In this document: positions 47,901-59,581 of the stretch, in pieces
Layout: the number at the start of each line of letters is the position of its first letter
How positions within the stretch are numbered: the first letter of the stretch is position 1
NCBI GenBank assembly: GCA_026874595.1
Contig: CM049310.1
Location: 85,349,056-85,413,055, forward strand
Length of the DNA stretch: 64,000 nucleotides
Source of the DNA: Sipunculus nudus
Taxonomy: Eukaryota; Annelida; Sipuncula; Golfingiida; Sipunculidae
Reading direction: 5' to 3'
Notes under the pieces: model-generated
Database searches by the model: none
What the model was told of the DNA's origin: nothing
The model's input: only the letters and a program-made list of their open reading frames with translations
Made by a program: the position numbers and the translations under genes

Positions 47901-49675
47901 CGGCCATGTACATGACATCCTATACCAGTCACAGGACGGCCATGTTCCTAACATTATTTACCAGTCATATGACGGCCATGTTCATGATATCCTATACCAG
48001 TCGCAGGACGGCCATGTTCGTGACATTATTTACCAGTCATAGGAGGGCCATGTTCATAACATTCTTTACCAGTCATAGGACGGCCATGTTCATAACATTC
48101 ATTACCTGTCACAAGAGGGCCATGTTCATGAAATCCTATACCAGTCACAGGACGGCCATGTTCATGACATTCTTTACCTGTCACAAGAGGGCCATGTTCA
48201 TAAAATCCTATACCAGTCACAGGACGGCCATGTTCATGACATTCTTAACCAGTCACTGGACGACCATGTTCATGACACCCTATACCAGTCATAAGACGGC
48301 CATATTCATGATATCCTATACCAGTCACAGGACGGCCATGTTCATGATTTCCTACACCAGTAACAGGACGGCCATGTTTATGACATTCCTAACCAGTCAC
48401 TGGACGGCCATGTTCATGACATCCTATACCAGTCACAGGACGGCCATGTTCATGACATTCTTTACCAGTCACAGGACGGCCATGTTCATGACACCCTATA
48501 CCAGTCACTGGACGGCCATGTTCATGACATGCTATACCAGTCACAGGACGGCCATGTTCATGACAACCTATACCAGTCACAGTACGGCCATGTACATGAC
48601 ATCCTATACCAGTCACAGGACGGCCATGTTCCTAACATTATTTACCAGTCATAGGACGGCCATGTTCATGATATCCTATACCAGTCGCAGGACGGCCATG
48701 TTCATGACATTCTTTACCAGTCACAAAAGGGCCATGTTCATGAAATCCTATACCAGTCACAGGACGGCCATGTTCATGACATGCTTAACCAGTCACTGGA
48801 CGGCCATGTTCATGACACCCTATACCAGTCATAGGACGGCCATATTCATGATATCCTATACCAGTCACAGGACGGCCATGTTCATGATTTCCTACACCAG
48901 TCACAGGACGGCCATGTTTATGACTTCATATACCACTCTTAGGACGGCCATGTTCCCGATATCCTTTACCAGTCACAGGACGGCCATGTTGATGACACAC
49001 TATACCAGTCACAGGACGGCCATGTTCATGACACCCTATACCAGTCACAGGACGGCCATGTTCATGACATCCTATACCAGTCACAGGACGGCCATGTTCA
49101 TGACAACCTATACCAGTCACAGGACGGCCATTTTCATGACATTCTTTACCAGGCACAGGACGGCCATGTTCATGAAATCCTATACCAGTCACAGGACGGC
49201 AATGTTCATGACATTCTTAACCAGTCACTGGACGGCCATGTTCATGACATCCTATACCAGTCACAGGACGGTCATGTTCATGACATTCTTTACCAGTCAC
49301 AGGACGGCCATGTTCATGACATTCTTTAACAGTCACAGGACGGCCATGTTTACGACATCCTATACCAGTCACAGGACGGCCATGTTTATGATTTCTTACA
49401 CCAGTCACAGGACGGCCATGTTCATAACATTCTATACCAGTCACAGGACGGCCATGTTCATAACATTCTATACCAGGCACAGGACGGCCATGTTCATAAC
49501 ATTCTATACCAGTCACAGTACGGCCATGTTCATGACATCCTATACCAGTCGCAGGACGGCCATGTTCATGACATTATTTACCAGTCATAGGAGGGCCATG
49601 TTCATAACATTCTTTACCAGTCATAGGACGGCCATGTTCATAACATTCTTTACCAGTCACAGGACGGCCTGTGAT
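41993..49675. repeat. Large 36-bp minisatellite array with higher-order structure
   Basis: About 213 tandem copies of a 36-bp unit. The core CAGTCACAGGACGGCCATGT is nearly invariant, followed by a variable segment around TCATGACATCCTATAC. Marker variants recur at fixed spacing. The CATATACCACTCTTAGG variant appears near 43.30, 45.82, 47.30 and 48.92 kb, and ACCAGTCATATGACGG near 42.96, 43.97, 46.49 and 47.96 kb. These give block shifts of 1008 bp (28 units), 2519 bp, 1476 bp (41 units) and 1620 bp (45 units). Single-base indels near 44.56, 44.95, 45.30 and 42.34 kb shift phase. Long ORFs on both strands (the longest 45314-49768, 1484 codons) arise because two plus frames and one minus frame of the unit contain no stop. 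Unit changes are mostly amino-acid changing, so protein coding is unlikely. No flanking gene explains it. Confidence 0.97.
42474..49516 (-). other. Minus-strand open frames across the 36-bp array (probably non-coding)
   Basis: Read on the minus strand the unit gives a 12-residue repeat of the type GIGCHEHGRPVT in frames of 60-160 codons (for example 42474-42929 and 44031-44513). These frames are broken repeatedly by unit variants and indels. A His/Gly-rich repeat protein cannot be ruled out from sequence, but there is no start, splice or signal context. I list it only so that the open frames are not taken for separate genes. Confidence 0.5.
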
Positions 49676-49869
49676 GGCCCTTATATACTCAGAAAAATGA
49701 CTGTGGACACATCCAGAGGCAGTCATGAAATAATGATTTTAACCAATAATGGTTTGATACATTATTAGATATTCTCGATAACTCTGATGAGGATTGACGT
49801 GCTTCCGTTACGAGTACCTTTTTGTAGATTTCTGATGAATTAAATTTTGAACAGACAGACTCCCGTGAT

Positions 49870-50130
49870 CAGGGGGTAATGTACAGAATTCAAAGCTGGT
49901 AGGTCGAGTGCCGGTCGCTCAGCCGAGGAGCGGTGAGATTTTTCACGGTCAGCCTACAACCAGGGTGCGCGCTCTGCAGTTTATACTGAAAGGCTGTACC
50001 CCACAGCCGTGTAGCACCCACACATGAATATGTCCTTGGGTGTTATAATATAAAAATGGGGTTAATTATATGCCTAGGTGCGGTTGACGACGGGTCTGGT
50101 TGACACCAGGATACGAAATAGCACAATAGA
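49870..50130 (+). mobile_element. SINE-like element (family 3), diverged copy
   Basis: GGTCGCTCAGCCGAGGAGCG, GTGAGATTTTTCACGGTCAG, GGTGCGCGCTCTGCAG, CTGGTTGACACCAGGATACG. It lies just beyond the end of the 36-bp array. Confidence 0.65.
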
Positions 50131-50721
50131 AAGCAAGTGCCACGTACGTAGTCCCAAAACCAAAATTTCACTTTTCAAATGAACATACTTAGATTAAGAA
50201 TCAGATAAGACAGCGTTACAAAAATGAGGCGGTTACCTCCACAGAAAAATTTTAATATAAAGAATAAAATGATGAACATAAAATAAAACAAACTTTAAAA
50301 AAAAACGGATTTTATGAGAAAAAAAACAAAGTTTCATATCAAACTTTCTGATATTATGTGACACATGGTTTATTCGTTGACTAATGTTCCCTGTTAACAT
50401 ATAAACCATGGCCCACGCTCCAGAGATTCATTTACCGCCATATAAAATAAGTTTACGAGCACGCCATTTGCAGGTGGTATACAGAGAGAGATTAATGTAT
50501 CGTATGTTTGCACCTGGAAATGATGCGAGGAGGCCTCGTTGGAGACATTCCTCAGCTTGTAGATTTCACTCCAGGCACGTGACTGTCTTCCACAAGTGTG
50601 GCCACAAGCCGTAAACTCTATCCCAGAACATTCGTAAATAAATAATATTTCATGCACATTTGATCCTTTCGAACTGCTTCCATAAATTATAAATAAGTAA
50701 TATCTAGATCTTGAATGTCGG

Positions 50722-50724
<3 letters not shown>
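50131..50724. other. No clear gene; overlapping ORFs on both strands
   Basis: A plus ORF (50408-50614, ACCATGGCC start) and a minus frame (50394-50640) overlap. The minus one contains TTTCCAG/GTGCAAAC, a possible donor near 50514. Neither product is recognisable. Confidence 0.25.

Positions 50725-50787
<63 letters not shown>
50725..50787. repeat. (AT)n microsatellite
   Basis: About 63 bp of AT. Confidence 0.98.
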
Positions 50788-50793
<6 letters not shown>

Positions 50794-50879
50794 GTATTTA
50801 TATGTCCTGTATAGTACAAAGAAACAATATAAAGATATATGCTGAAGCATACAAAGTTGAACATGTTCAAAAAACCTAG

Positions 50880-50981
50880 TCTGATGTATTTTTATTATGT
50901 TTCTTCATTAATGTCATACTGGTGCTCCATGCAATCTTGTATTCTCAAGAGCCAATAAATTGTATTGTATTGTATTGCATC
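50880..50981 (+). mobile_element. Possible LINE 3' end with (TATTG)n tail
   Basis: CAAGAGCCAATAAATTGTAT followed by repeated TGTAT units at 50957-50981. An AATAAA next to a short simple-sequence tail is typical of non-LTR retrotransposon 3' ends. No coding part is attached. Confidence 0.4.
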
Positions 50982-50984
50982 GAA

Positions 50985-51985
50985 TGTCCTGACGCACAGA
51001 GTCTCTGTTCATAAAGTCCGTCCATCCTTGGCCTGAAATATCATTAAAGCAAAGATCACTCATGTAAGCTGTTCTGGTTTTTTATATTCTATTTTATTCT
51101 TATCTCATTTTATTCCTATATCCACATTATCTATACGTTCTGAAATTAACAATATAGTGCACAAAAAATATAATTTTCATGAAAATAAATATTGTTCACA
51201 TTCAAGTTCTATTTTCATTGATATAAACCTTCCATTCACACTGGTTTGTAACTGCGTTCACAATAAATGTAAATCTAACATGCTTATATATATATAGTTT
51301 ACCCATAATCCCCGCCATTTATCAATTAAATGATATCGAGGCACCCACGGAATATAAAAATCCTCGGCTTAATTCCCCGGTGAGGTATTTTTTATCAATT
51401 TCCCTTCGCTGAATGTAGATTAACTGAAAAAAAATTAACGGTTGTACAGTCCATTAACTCGGAGAGGCACGAAGCGTTACCGCTGAATAGGATGTCACGT
51501 GATCTTAAAAAACCCATAACGGACTCTAATAGATAAACATGTTTTAAGAATACATTGTCGTTTACTCAATAAACTGCGGGTTTACGTTCTTTATACGATA
51601 TGTATCGCCTATAGTGTTTTTGTGTCGTTTGAACGATGGGGCTCTGATTTTTTGCATTTGCTTCAAATTCAAGATTAATCTGTAAAAAAATTGTCATTTG
51701 AGATAATTATGATTGAATGGTGCATGTTAATGATTTTATTATTGGTCTACTCAGACAGCAATATCCGTGTTTTAAATATACTGGTCAACGTGACGTACAT
51801 AATCCTGTTATAATCCTGTATGTGACTGCGGCAGTGATTAAATAATCTGTAATCAATTTTATGAATTGACAAGATAAATCTCATATCTTTTAAGTCTCGT
51901 ATGTTTCACGTGGTTTATTAAAATTAATGAGTTAAAAGTGAAATTTGTCTGAAACCCTTGAAAAGGGTTGCCGGGACAGAAAATG
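50985..51985. other. No gene seen
   Basis: AT-rich. No ORF of note and no shared repeat. Confidence 0.5.
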
Positions 51986-51986
51986 A

Positions 51987-52036
51987 GGGGGGGGGGAGGG
52001 GGTCCGGATTTCTGCCCCCCCCCCCCCCCCCCCCCC
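51987..52036 (+). repeat. G10/C22 tract, potential hairpin
   Basis: A G10 run (51987-51996) with further G, then a C22 run (52015-52036), close enough to pair. The 154-aa ORF that starts in it is not recognised as coding. Confidence 0.95.
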
Positions 52037-52439
52037 ATCCACTTATGCTTGACATGCAGTGTGACTGGGCCTATAGACTGCATTCATCGACACTTGGCCT
52101 TCACTAACGCCGGTGTAGAGTGGTCAGGCTACCTATCATGCAGGCCAAAAGAGTTATGTATTTTTGATAACAGTGGTGAAAGATTTAGAGTAGGTAGGTT
52201 TGGAATTATTTTATTTTTAATTATTTTTACGTCACATGATTTAAAAACATTCTTTTTACAAGACTTTTTTAGATTAGATTTGGCTGCTGTTGCTAAGATT
52301 TATCTTTATTCACATATTGATTTAAAGGTGAGAATTCTAGTTGGAATTCAAAATCCATATATTTGTGAAACAAATAATAGTAGAAAGAATATTTTTCTGG
52401 TGAAGGTTGTAGTTCATGTGTGTTCACAATAATATTAAA

Positions 52440-52842
52440 TATTAAATATATTAGCAACTTTGTTTTCATTCTGTGTATTCTCTGTATATGTCATGGTGAT
52501 TGATTATTATTTTATAGCCGGAAACAAAATAAAATTCTTGGACACTCAAAGTGCATCTGTGTAATACTTATTAATCCTCCTTGTATTTATCACGCTAGCT
52601 AATTGCTCAAAATCATAATTGCTAATGTAATTGAGTTTAATTAATGCTCCGTTTAATTTAGATAAACTGCAATAAACGGCCGCGTTATATAAATCACTGT
52701 TGGATTTAATGGGATTTTATGCTCAATTTGGCTCAGTATTAATTCCATAAACGCCTTATTTATTTTGTGTTAAAAGCTCTTGTAATTAATAAATATTAAA
52801 TTATCCCATTATCGGAATCGATAACTTTGTTCTTTATATATT

Positions 52843-52874
<32 letters not shown>

Positions 52875-53424
52875 AATATATATATTCATATGTATATGCG
52901 TGTGTGTGTGAGAGAAAGAAAGAGATGAAAGAGAGAGATGTTGGTCAATAGCGCCACGAAAAACATTGAGTTGGGGTTATCCATATATGTAGACACATGC
53001 AGACACAATCGACTCGTTGAATATTTATATTGGGCTGGCAAGTCTTATTTGAGTCATAATACAAGCCATTCGGGGAATGAACTGCAACGCTTGCAAATCC
53101 TGTTGCAATGATACCGTGGTAAACATCCGATATTCTTAACATTGGGCTACAAGATAATTTACACAAAATAAAACATGAGAACGTAGAAACCAAATTGAAA
53201 ATCTATATCTATCCATGGTAACGAGTCGTTTCCTGACCCGCGTGGGCCATGCTTGCATTCATGCTGCCAACAAACATGCAGAGTTATTTTTACCGATATA
53301 TGCTGGGTTAAACAGGTTAAAAGGCTAACGATTTTCAAGTTAAAGCGCATTTTGTAAGCCATGAGGCTTTTTCAAAACTGACGAAAATACTTACATCCTC
53401 ATAAAACCTTACAGTGCTTTTCTT
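52440..53424. other. AT-rich intergenic with a small AT array
   Basis: An interrupted (AT)n at about 52836-52886 and a GA-rich tract at 52907-52940. Minus ORFs at 52945 and 53159 have no recognisable motif. Confidence 0.5.
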
Positions 53425-53500
53425 GACGCAAGATGTAAAGGCACTCTGACACTAAAACGCTGGTCATAGACTCTCTAATGTCAGAGGACCGAAATGACGC
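53425..53500 (+). repeat. Dispersed repeat R, copy 4
   Basis: AAAGGCACTCTGACAC, CTGGTCATAGACTCTCTAAT, GTCAGAGGACCGAAATGACG. Confidence 0.65.
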
Positions 53501-53572
53501 AAGCTTCTCTTACGCACGAATGGCGATTACCTACACCTAGTCTTAATATGATTGTTTAATTTTGTTTCTTCT

Positions 53573-53601
53573 TCTTATTATTATTTATATTATTATTATA
53601 C

Positions 53602-53655
<54 letters not shown>

Positions 53656-53708
53656 CATCATCATCATAATTATATTATCATTATTATTGTTAAGTACACT
53701 ATTATTAT
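53573..53708 (+). repeat. (ATT)n trinucleotide microsatellite
   Basis: About 130 bp of TTA/ATT, with ATC units around 53655-53668. The Ile/Tyr ORF across it is a by-product. Confidence 0.97.
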
Positions 53709-53709
53709 T

Positions 53710-56418
53710 ACACTCCGGACGTAAGCAGAGGTTGGTAGGGATCGGGACAGCAGGGGATTTCCCATGCACCTAATAATAAATGCAGTACAGTTACAGACCC
53801 ATGTGTGAGCTTGAAAAAAATGGCAGAACCACAGTCCCCCAGTAGAGCCTAACTTCGTTCACGAACAGATGCTACGTACCTAAGTGGCTAAGCCTGCATG
53901 GGACCCTGTATAATAAATATACATGTGATACCGCTTAGCGTACATCACTATTAGCTGACATGAATGGAAATACAAATTGGCCATAACATCATGCATGGCA
54001 TTGGAATTGCAGATGGTAATTTATCTATGTTGCTTTTGTTGACCAATCCTAGGTTTGACAAAAGATACAAGGAAATGGAAAAGTAGCTTTGTGAATGAAG
54101 AAAAATGATTATCAAGCAAAACTCTGTCATGATATCGGATTTGATTGAAACATCTACTAATTAAACCCTTGTCCAAATAAAATTAGACGTGACATGCTTA
54201 AGCTGGTGTCAATACTGCATTAGCTTATGAAGGATTTGCGTGCAACTGAGCAAAATCTTTTGATTAATTGTGTCCGGGGACAGAATAAAGAACCGAGATA
54301 AACACCAACAATGACTTTTTATAGTGTCAATGTTCTGCCTAAGAATCGAAATAAAAGTTGATATTTTGCGAATCAGTTTTTCCATGAATCCTTGTTCTTG
54401 AATAAACGCATAATGGCCCATTCTGTTGTCACGCAAAGGCAATGAATAGCCTGAGTAGGTATCAGCAGATTATAAAAAGCGTGTCTTAGATGCCACTTTT
54501 TTTTGTATTTAGATTTTGCTGAGTTGTGGAAAGAGATTAATGAAACAAACTGACTAATTTTCTTGATTGTTATTGCTTTGTGTTCCTTCTTTTCCCTAAC
54601 ACCAGAACAAAGCAGAATTTGACGCCCAGCAATTTGAAGCACCGTCCAATTATTCACGCTGCAAAGACGGCAGGTGCGAGCCGACCTCGGGTCCATTAAT
54701 TGCTAGAAGAGCTTTTATTTGAATCAAATTACTATGTTCTCACCGGGAGACAATCGGAGTAGAATATATGTTACCGGCAATTAGCGGAAAGTCTGATCAA
54801 ATGGAAAGGATGTTTTCTGGCAAGTAAACAGATACAGACAACCCAAAGGGATAAAGCACGACTACCTCTGAAAGCAAGAAAAAGCTAAATAGTAGTACTG
54901 GGAAATTAACTTCCTGGCTATCCTGGCTTCACTAAGGAGTTCACTTGGGTCCCGTTGCCATTTGGAGCAAATATTATTTAAAATAATCAATTCAAATTAT
55001 AATGCGTATGCTCTGTGTAGATTATTGTAAAGTGCGATTGCGAAAATGGTACCGTCGCGAAAAAATAATCAAAAATTGAAACTCGCGAAGATATATGAAA
55101 AAGAGGACCATGGCAATATCTACCTTCGTCAATTTTAAATATAAAACGTTGTGTAGAAAATACCCTAAATTTAAGCTATATGATTAAAAAACAAAGAAAT
55201 ATAAATATAAAACCTGGCAATAGTTGTCGAAATTAACCGCTTGGTACAGGCAACAAGTAAACCATGGCGGTACCTTCGTCAAAATATTTGTAAAAAGTTC
55301 TGTATAAGGTACCCTGTATTTATACTATAAACTTTATTCATGTCACATGGACTCTACAAGTGGCTGTAAGAACTAATACGAATCAATATCCTTGGCTCGG
55401 AAGGTGACATTCTGTGGAGATGGATTAAACCGGAAGACCCAAAGAAACCATTGACCTTGGACAGGCCATATCAACCCATTCTCTGGGGTTTTAGCATTTG
55501 ACTGTCCAAGTCCCTTTAAACTTTTACCCCGCCAATCAACGGTGTTACAAAAGAAAATAAATTATCAAGTCATAAGTTAATTATGGTTATTCAAATATAA
55601 ATGTAGTTATATTTCTAATCTGCAGAAGGATTCCTCAGACTTAAATTTCTTTTTATACAAGTCCCTGCCATTCGAGTCTCTATTTAGTACTTAAATTTTA
55701 ATGTAACGATGACGTCCGGAAAGCTCATTGCCACCTGATAACGCCCAAAGAGAATTAACTTATGTCAGTGGATATATAATGTGATAAAACCCTCAGTTAC
55801 TTGGTTACAAGAAGACCATTTTCCGTGAAGATGGCGTGTAAATCCTGATTTTCCATGCAGGGATGCGGGAATTTCCCTTGGGGTATGCTGCAGGAAAATG
55901 TATTACCGATCCTGGTTTCACAATTTGTGAAAGTGCAAGCGAAAAATCTTGTAGACGTTCGTCCTGTGTTGTCTAGTGTCATTTGGGAATGTTTTATATT
56001 CGAATCATATATACTGCTACTAATATTTGAAATATTTACGTAGAGGTGACGTGTAATCTGTGGTGCATTCTTGCTGGAGGCAGATAGAGCCAATTCGATC
56101 AAATTTAAATAATGCACTCTTTAACCATGCCATATAATAGACATATAATATCATCATTGATTGCATATTTTTATAAATTGTTTCCTAACTTTCCTATCCC
56201 GCTAAAATTAAACTAACAAAAACAATAATAGGGTAGGATGATTTGTCGGGAGCAAATGACGTCACCAAAACACTTTGTATCAAACCAGAATATAAATGAC
56301 GCACTGGCCATCCAGCAATCAAGCTACATACAATTATTCAATTTTGCATGGGATGAATGTTTAACCACAGAAAGTTGATATAAAAAAAGCAGGTTCAAAA
56401 TATGGTGTAAAAGGTGAG
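53710..56418. other. No gene seen
   Basis: About 2.7 kb. Minus ORFs at 54373-54696 (107 aa) and 55797-56117 (106 aa) are ATG-initiated but have no recognised family or splice context. Confidence 0.45.
55035..55095 (+). repeat. TCGCGAAAA dispersed repeat, third locus
   Basis: GCGATTGCGAAAATGG, CGTCGCGAAAAAATAATC and GAAACTCGCGAAG, comparable to 26045-26095. Confidence 0.5.
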
Positions 56419-56419
56419 G

Positions 56420-56860
56420 CGGCTTCTAGCCCGAACAGATAAAACAAGCAGACAATCAGTAAAACATATAGAAGAAGAAGCAAGTTTTGTGATTTTGGAA
56501 AGGTTTGCATAAATTTGCATAATTAATTAATGTAAAAATCTGCTCAGAAGCTTAAAAACCAACCCTTATAGCTCTATCAGATAGAACTTACAATCACAAT
56601 TGGTCAGTAAATAAAGGAGGAGAAACATTTTTTCAGTGATTTTGAAAAAAAAAGTTTCCATGAATTTGCATTATTGATGCATTAATTTCAATATTCTGTG
56701 TAGAACGTGAAGCCCACACCTGGTTTTATTTGATAAACATAATCCGATTCGGTCAAGAAATAAAGGAGAACAAATATAATTTTGTTGAATTTGGGACGGA
56801 CGACGGATGCACTTACAGACGGATGTCGCATCGCCCTAGCACATCGCTGATAATTATTTT
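56420..56860 (+). repeat. Third GGACGG-tailed tandem repeat, different monomer
   Basis: Three monomers of roughly 140-150 bp share a TCAGTAAATAAAGGAGGAGAA-like box (about 56455, 56605 and 56755) and a TTTTGTGATTTTGG-like box. They end in GGGACGGACGACGGATG at about 56794-56812. The organisation matches the 1-670 element (tandem monomers plus GGACGG tail), but the monomer differs. Confidence 0.5.
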
Positions 56861-56864
56861 ATTG

Positions 56865-57720
56865 AAGCACCAAGTATGAGCTAATCTTCATTTATATGCT
56901 ATTGCGTCCTTCTCTTCAAAGAAGGCTTAACAGATAGGGTTAACAGGTGGGATGATAGAACACGTATTACATTTAATGTTTTCCATGTTCATTATTTAAA
57001 GACCTAATGCACAGTTGTGTGTGTACAAATGCGAATTACCATATTTTGGTTTTGCTAAAAAAATAACATTTAACAAAATAATAAAAATTTATTAAGTCTA
57101 TATCTTTTTACCGCAGATTTTTTATTGTGGTGAAAAATACCAATATTTCCAACAAAGGAAAAAAAGGATATCCAATATAAAAAAGATAACGGTTCAAAAA
57201 CAATTTTTATTTTGACGCTATAAAACTTTTTTAAGATTTTTATCAAGCTGTTTTGTCTGGGTCAGTACAATACTAACGTTCGTAAAAAAATTAGATGCTG
57301 TTAGATTTTCTCTATTCCTCAACGGAGGGAAATAAATATAAAATTGAATTCCATTGAAGCAATATCATTTTTCCTTTTTATATCCTCCTTACACCGGGTG
57401 TTTGAAAACCAGTAATTACACACTCTTGATATCCTCGGTATATCGGAAATTAATTCCTGGATAAAACCAGCTGCAATAGTTTACAAAATTCAGTTCTATT
57501 TTCTTACAGGCCTTTAAGGACCAGGATTATTGCCGAAAACTCTGTATTCACGCAACAGTAATCCTGCTAGGAAACATTATGTGCAAATAACACATTACCA
57601 CAACAGGTGTATGTGCCAGACATTGGCAATTTACGACAAGCGGTTTAGTTCAAAGTGCATTTTTGCTGACTTGATTCAGCTGCCTATTTCTGTGTAGATT
57701 CACGGGATAATATATTTTCT
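56865..57720. other. AT-rich intergenic, nothing recognised
   Basis: Many A/T homopolymer runs and no ORF of note. Confidence 0.5.
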
Positions 57721-57724
57721 TATT

Positions 57725-57905
57725 TGATATGCTAGAGGCTTCTCCTCTCGACCTTCTTCCTGTATTCTGGAGCGTGATGGGTTCGCGTCACATCTGACCT
57801 CCTCAGCGCTAAAACCCCTTGTAAAAGTCTTTGGCACAAGGCCCGGCCTCTCCATCCATGAGTGAACGGGTACTGGTCAAGCATGGACGGCAGGCGAAAT
57901 GTAGA
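57725..57905 (+). mobile_element. tRNA-derived SINE-like element (family 2)
   Basis: GATGGGTTCGCGTCACATC (B-box-like), CAGCGCTAAAACCCC, AAAGTCTTTGGCACAAGGCC, ACGGGTACTGGTCAAGCATG. Diverged from the reversed copy at 20.4 kb but collinear with it. Confidence 0.7.
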
Positions 57906-58132
57906 ACGGACAAAACGAGCTGGCGCCTTGTGTGACTGCTTTGTTGTAGTATGCTCCCCATGTAGCTGAGAAAAGTTGAAAGAATGAACGAACCCTATAG
58001 ACTAGGAAGTGTAAAGTCGGATGAGAGTGATGACACTGATATCAGACACATTTACCTGTATGTAGGTGTTCTTCTTTAAACGGCGGTCCTCAACGAAAAA
58101 GATCTACATAACATACATGAATACAAGAAATC

Positions 58133-58865
58133 GGCATTCTAAGGAATGCAAGCCTCCGCAATAACGTGATCCTTATCGTGGGATGGTCCCAAAAACGTGT
58201 TTTCATTATATTATACGGCCCATATATCCAGGTTCATTCGTACATAAGTGACTGTAAATTTGTGAATATTTCTTGAAGATGTTCCTAAAACCGGATCATA
58301 TGCCGGATCCATACCAAAATTTCGCTCCTCACACAGCTGTTATACACAGCAGTCGTCCCAGACATCGTTTCTTGCGACCGCTGCTTTCTATGGCGAGGGT
58401 CCTGGGCAGGAACACGAGGGTGTGCACAAAGCAAAGAACTGTAATCAGACCACTGATATTACATTGTACATACAGCCCAAATTTTAAACATGCGACACAC
58501 GCTCTCGTTGTTTTGATTACCTTGGGACACGAGCTGTCATTGGTCTGATTCTTGGCCCTGTGCCAGAATGGGTGTAATCAGAACAACGAGAGCAGGGATA
58601 GGATGAATATCACGCTCTTAGTTGTCTGAGTACAATTCCTGGTGCTCACCTGTGTGTTCCTGGCCAGAAAACCTTGCCTTAGAAATGCAACGGTTACAAG
58701 AAACGATTTCTGGGACGACTGCAGTGTAAATCACAACCTAAGGAGCGTACACAAATTCAATCCGATTCTTCAGAGGCACATTTCCGAAATGCCCTGAACA
58801 TTTCATAAGATTCCGTTCATGATTGCGTGCGTTACACACACCCATAAACACACACACACACACAC
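58133..58865 (+). repeat. Dispersed repeat K, interrupted copy
   Basis: Starts GCATTCTAAGGAATGC, has CCAGGTTCATTCGTACATAA and ACCGGATCATATGCCGGATC up to 58308. After a gap of about 480 bp it resumes at GATTCTTCAGAGGCACATTT, CCGAAATGCCCTGAACATTT, to (AC)n at 58848-58866. The gap is the family M foldback element. Confidence 0.8.
58302..58786. mobile_element. Foldback (MITE-like) family M, full copy inserted in another repeat
   Basis: The inner arms TACACAGCAGTCGTCCCAGA (58343) and TCTGGGACGACTGCAGTGTA (58709-58728) are near-perfect inverted repeats of about 50 bp. Similarity may continue outward to about 58302 and 58786. The interior has an internal inversion (AAGAACTGTAATCAGACC versus GGTCTGATTCTTGG). 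The element lies inside repeat K (58133-58865). The 91-aa ORF across it is not a gene. Confidence 0.75.
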
Positions 58866-58869
58866 ATTG

Positions 58870-59580
58870 GGATCAATAGCAATACTATTGGCTGGTGATT
58901 TGTTCTGCCATTCGCGTATTAAGATCAATCAATGTCTCATAGCAGATTTTTTTTATTTATTTTGGTAAAATAAATCCCTATATTTTCAACACAGGCCAAG
59001 AAGAAGATATATCTCATATAAAGAAGATAACTGATCGAAAACAATGTTGATTGTTTAAATAGTTTACCTAAACTAGATTAGAGTTCAACTTTCTATAATA
59101 AATGAATGCGGAACGTATTTTATTTGTAACCTTGTGACTGCACACATGAAGAAACAAGCTTTAAGACTTATATTTTTTGCTTCCAGTTAGTTTTGTAGCG
59201 TTCTGGGCACCAACGTCATGCCATGCCTCCTAAATACCACTGGTTTAAATTTTGAAATTAAAATATTTTTATTTTCTTTAAAAGAATGCCATTAAGCCTT
59301 TGTCACTTTAATGAGGGCGTTTGCTCTCTCCTGGTTTTGCTCATATTCGACCTCTCTACTTAAAAAGCCTGTAACACGGTAATGTTTATCGCAATGAACC
59401 AGACAGAGAACGGCTGTATTTCAGCGTGAAGGGGTTAAAGTAAACGTAGAGGTGTCTAAGATTTCAGCCGTAAGAATCATCATAAAAAAGTTATTAATCA
59501 ACCCTAACATCATATATCATTAGAGGTGTTCTTTCATTATACGCATTTGATTAGTCTTGTAACAGATTCGGAGGCCCGTC
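58870..59580. other. No gene seen
   Basis: AT-rich between repeat K and the family 1 SINE. Confidence 0.5.
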
Positions 59581-59581
59581 T

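Noticed and set aside
41993-49675. CRISPR-like array (conserved core plus variable segment)
   Set aside because: The variable parts are only 10-12 bp, drawn from a small recurring set, and the DNA is eukaryotic with no cas genes. It is a minisatellite.
45314-49768. 1484-codon ORF as a real repeat-protein gene
   Set aside because: The 36-bp unit lacks stops in three frames, unit differences are mostly non-synonymous, and no promoter, intron or signal context is present.
51968-52432. 154-aa ORF
   Set aside because: Begins across the poly-G/poly-C tracts. The remainder is AT-rich with no motif.
58273-58548. 91-aa ORF near the 58-kb repeat
   Set aside because: Spans the junction of repeat K and the foldback element, so it is a chance frame.
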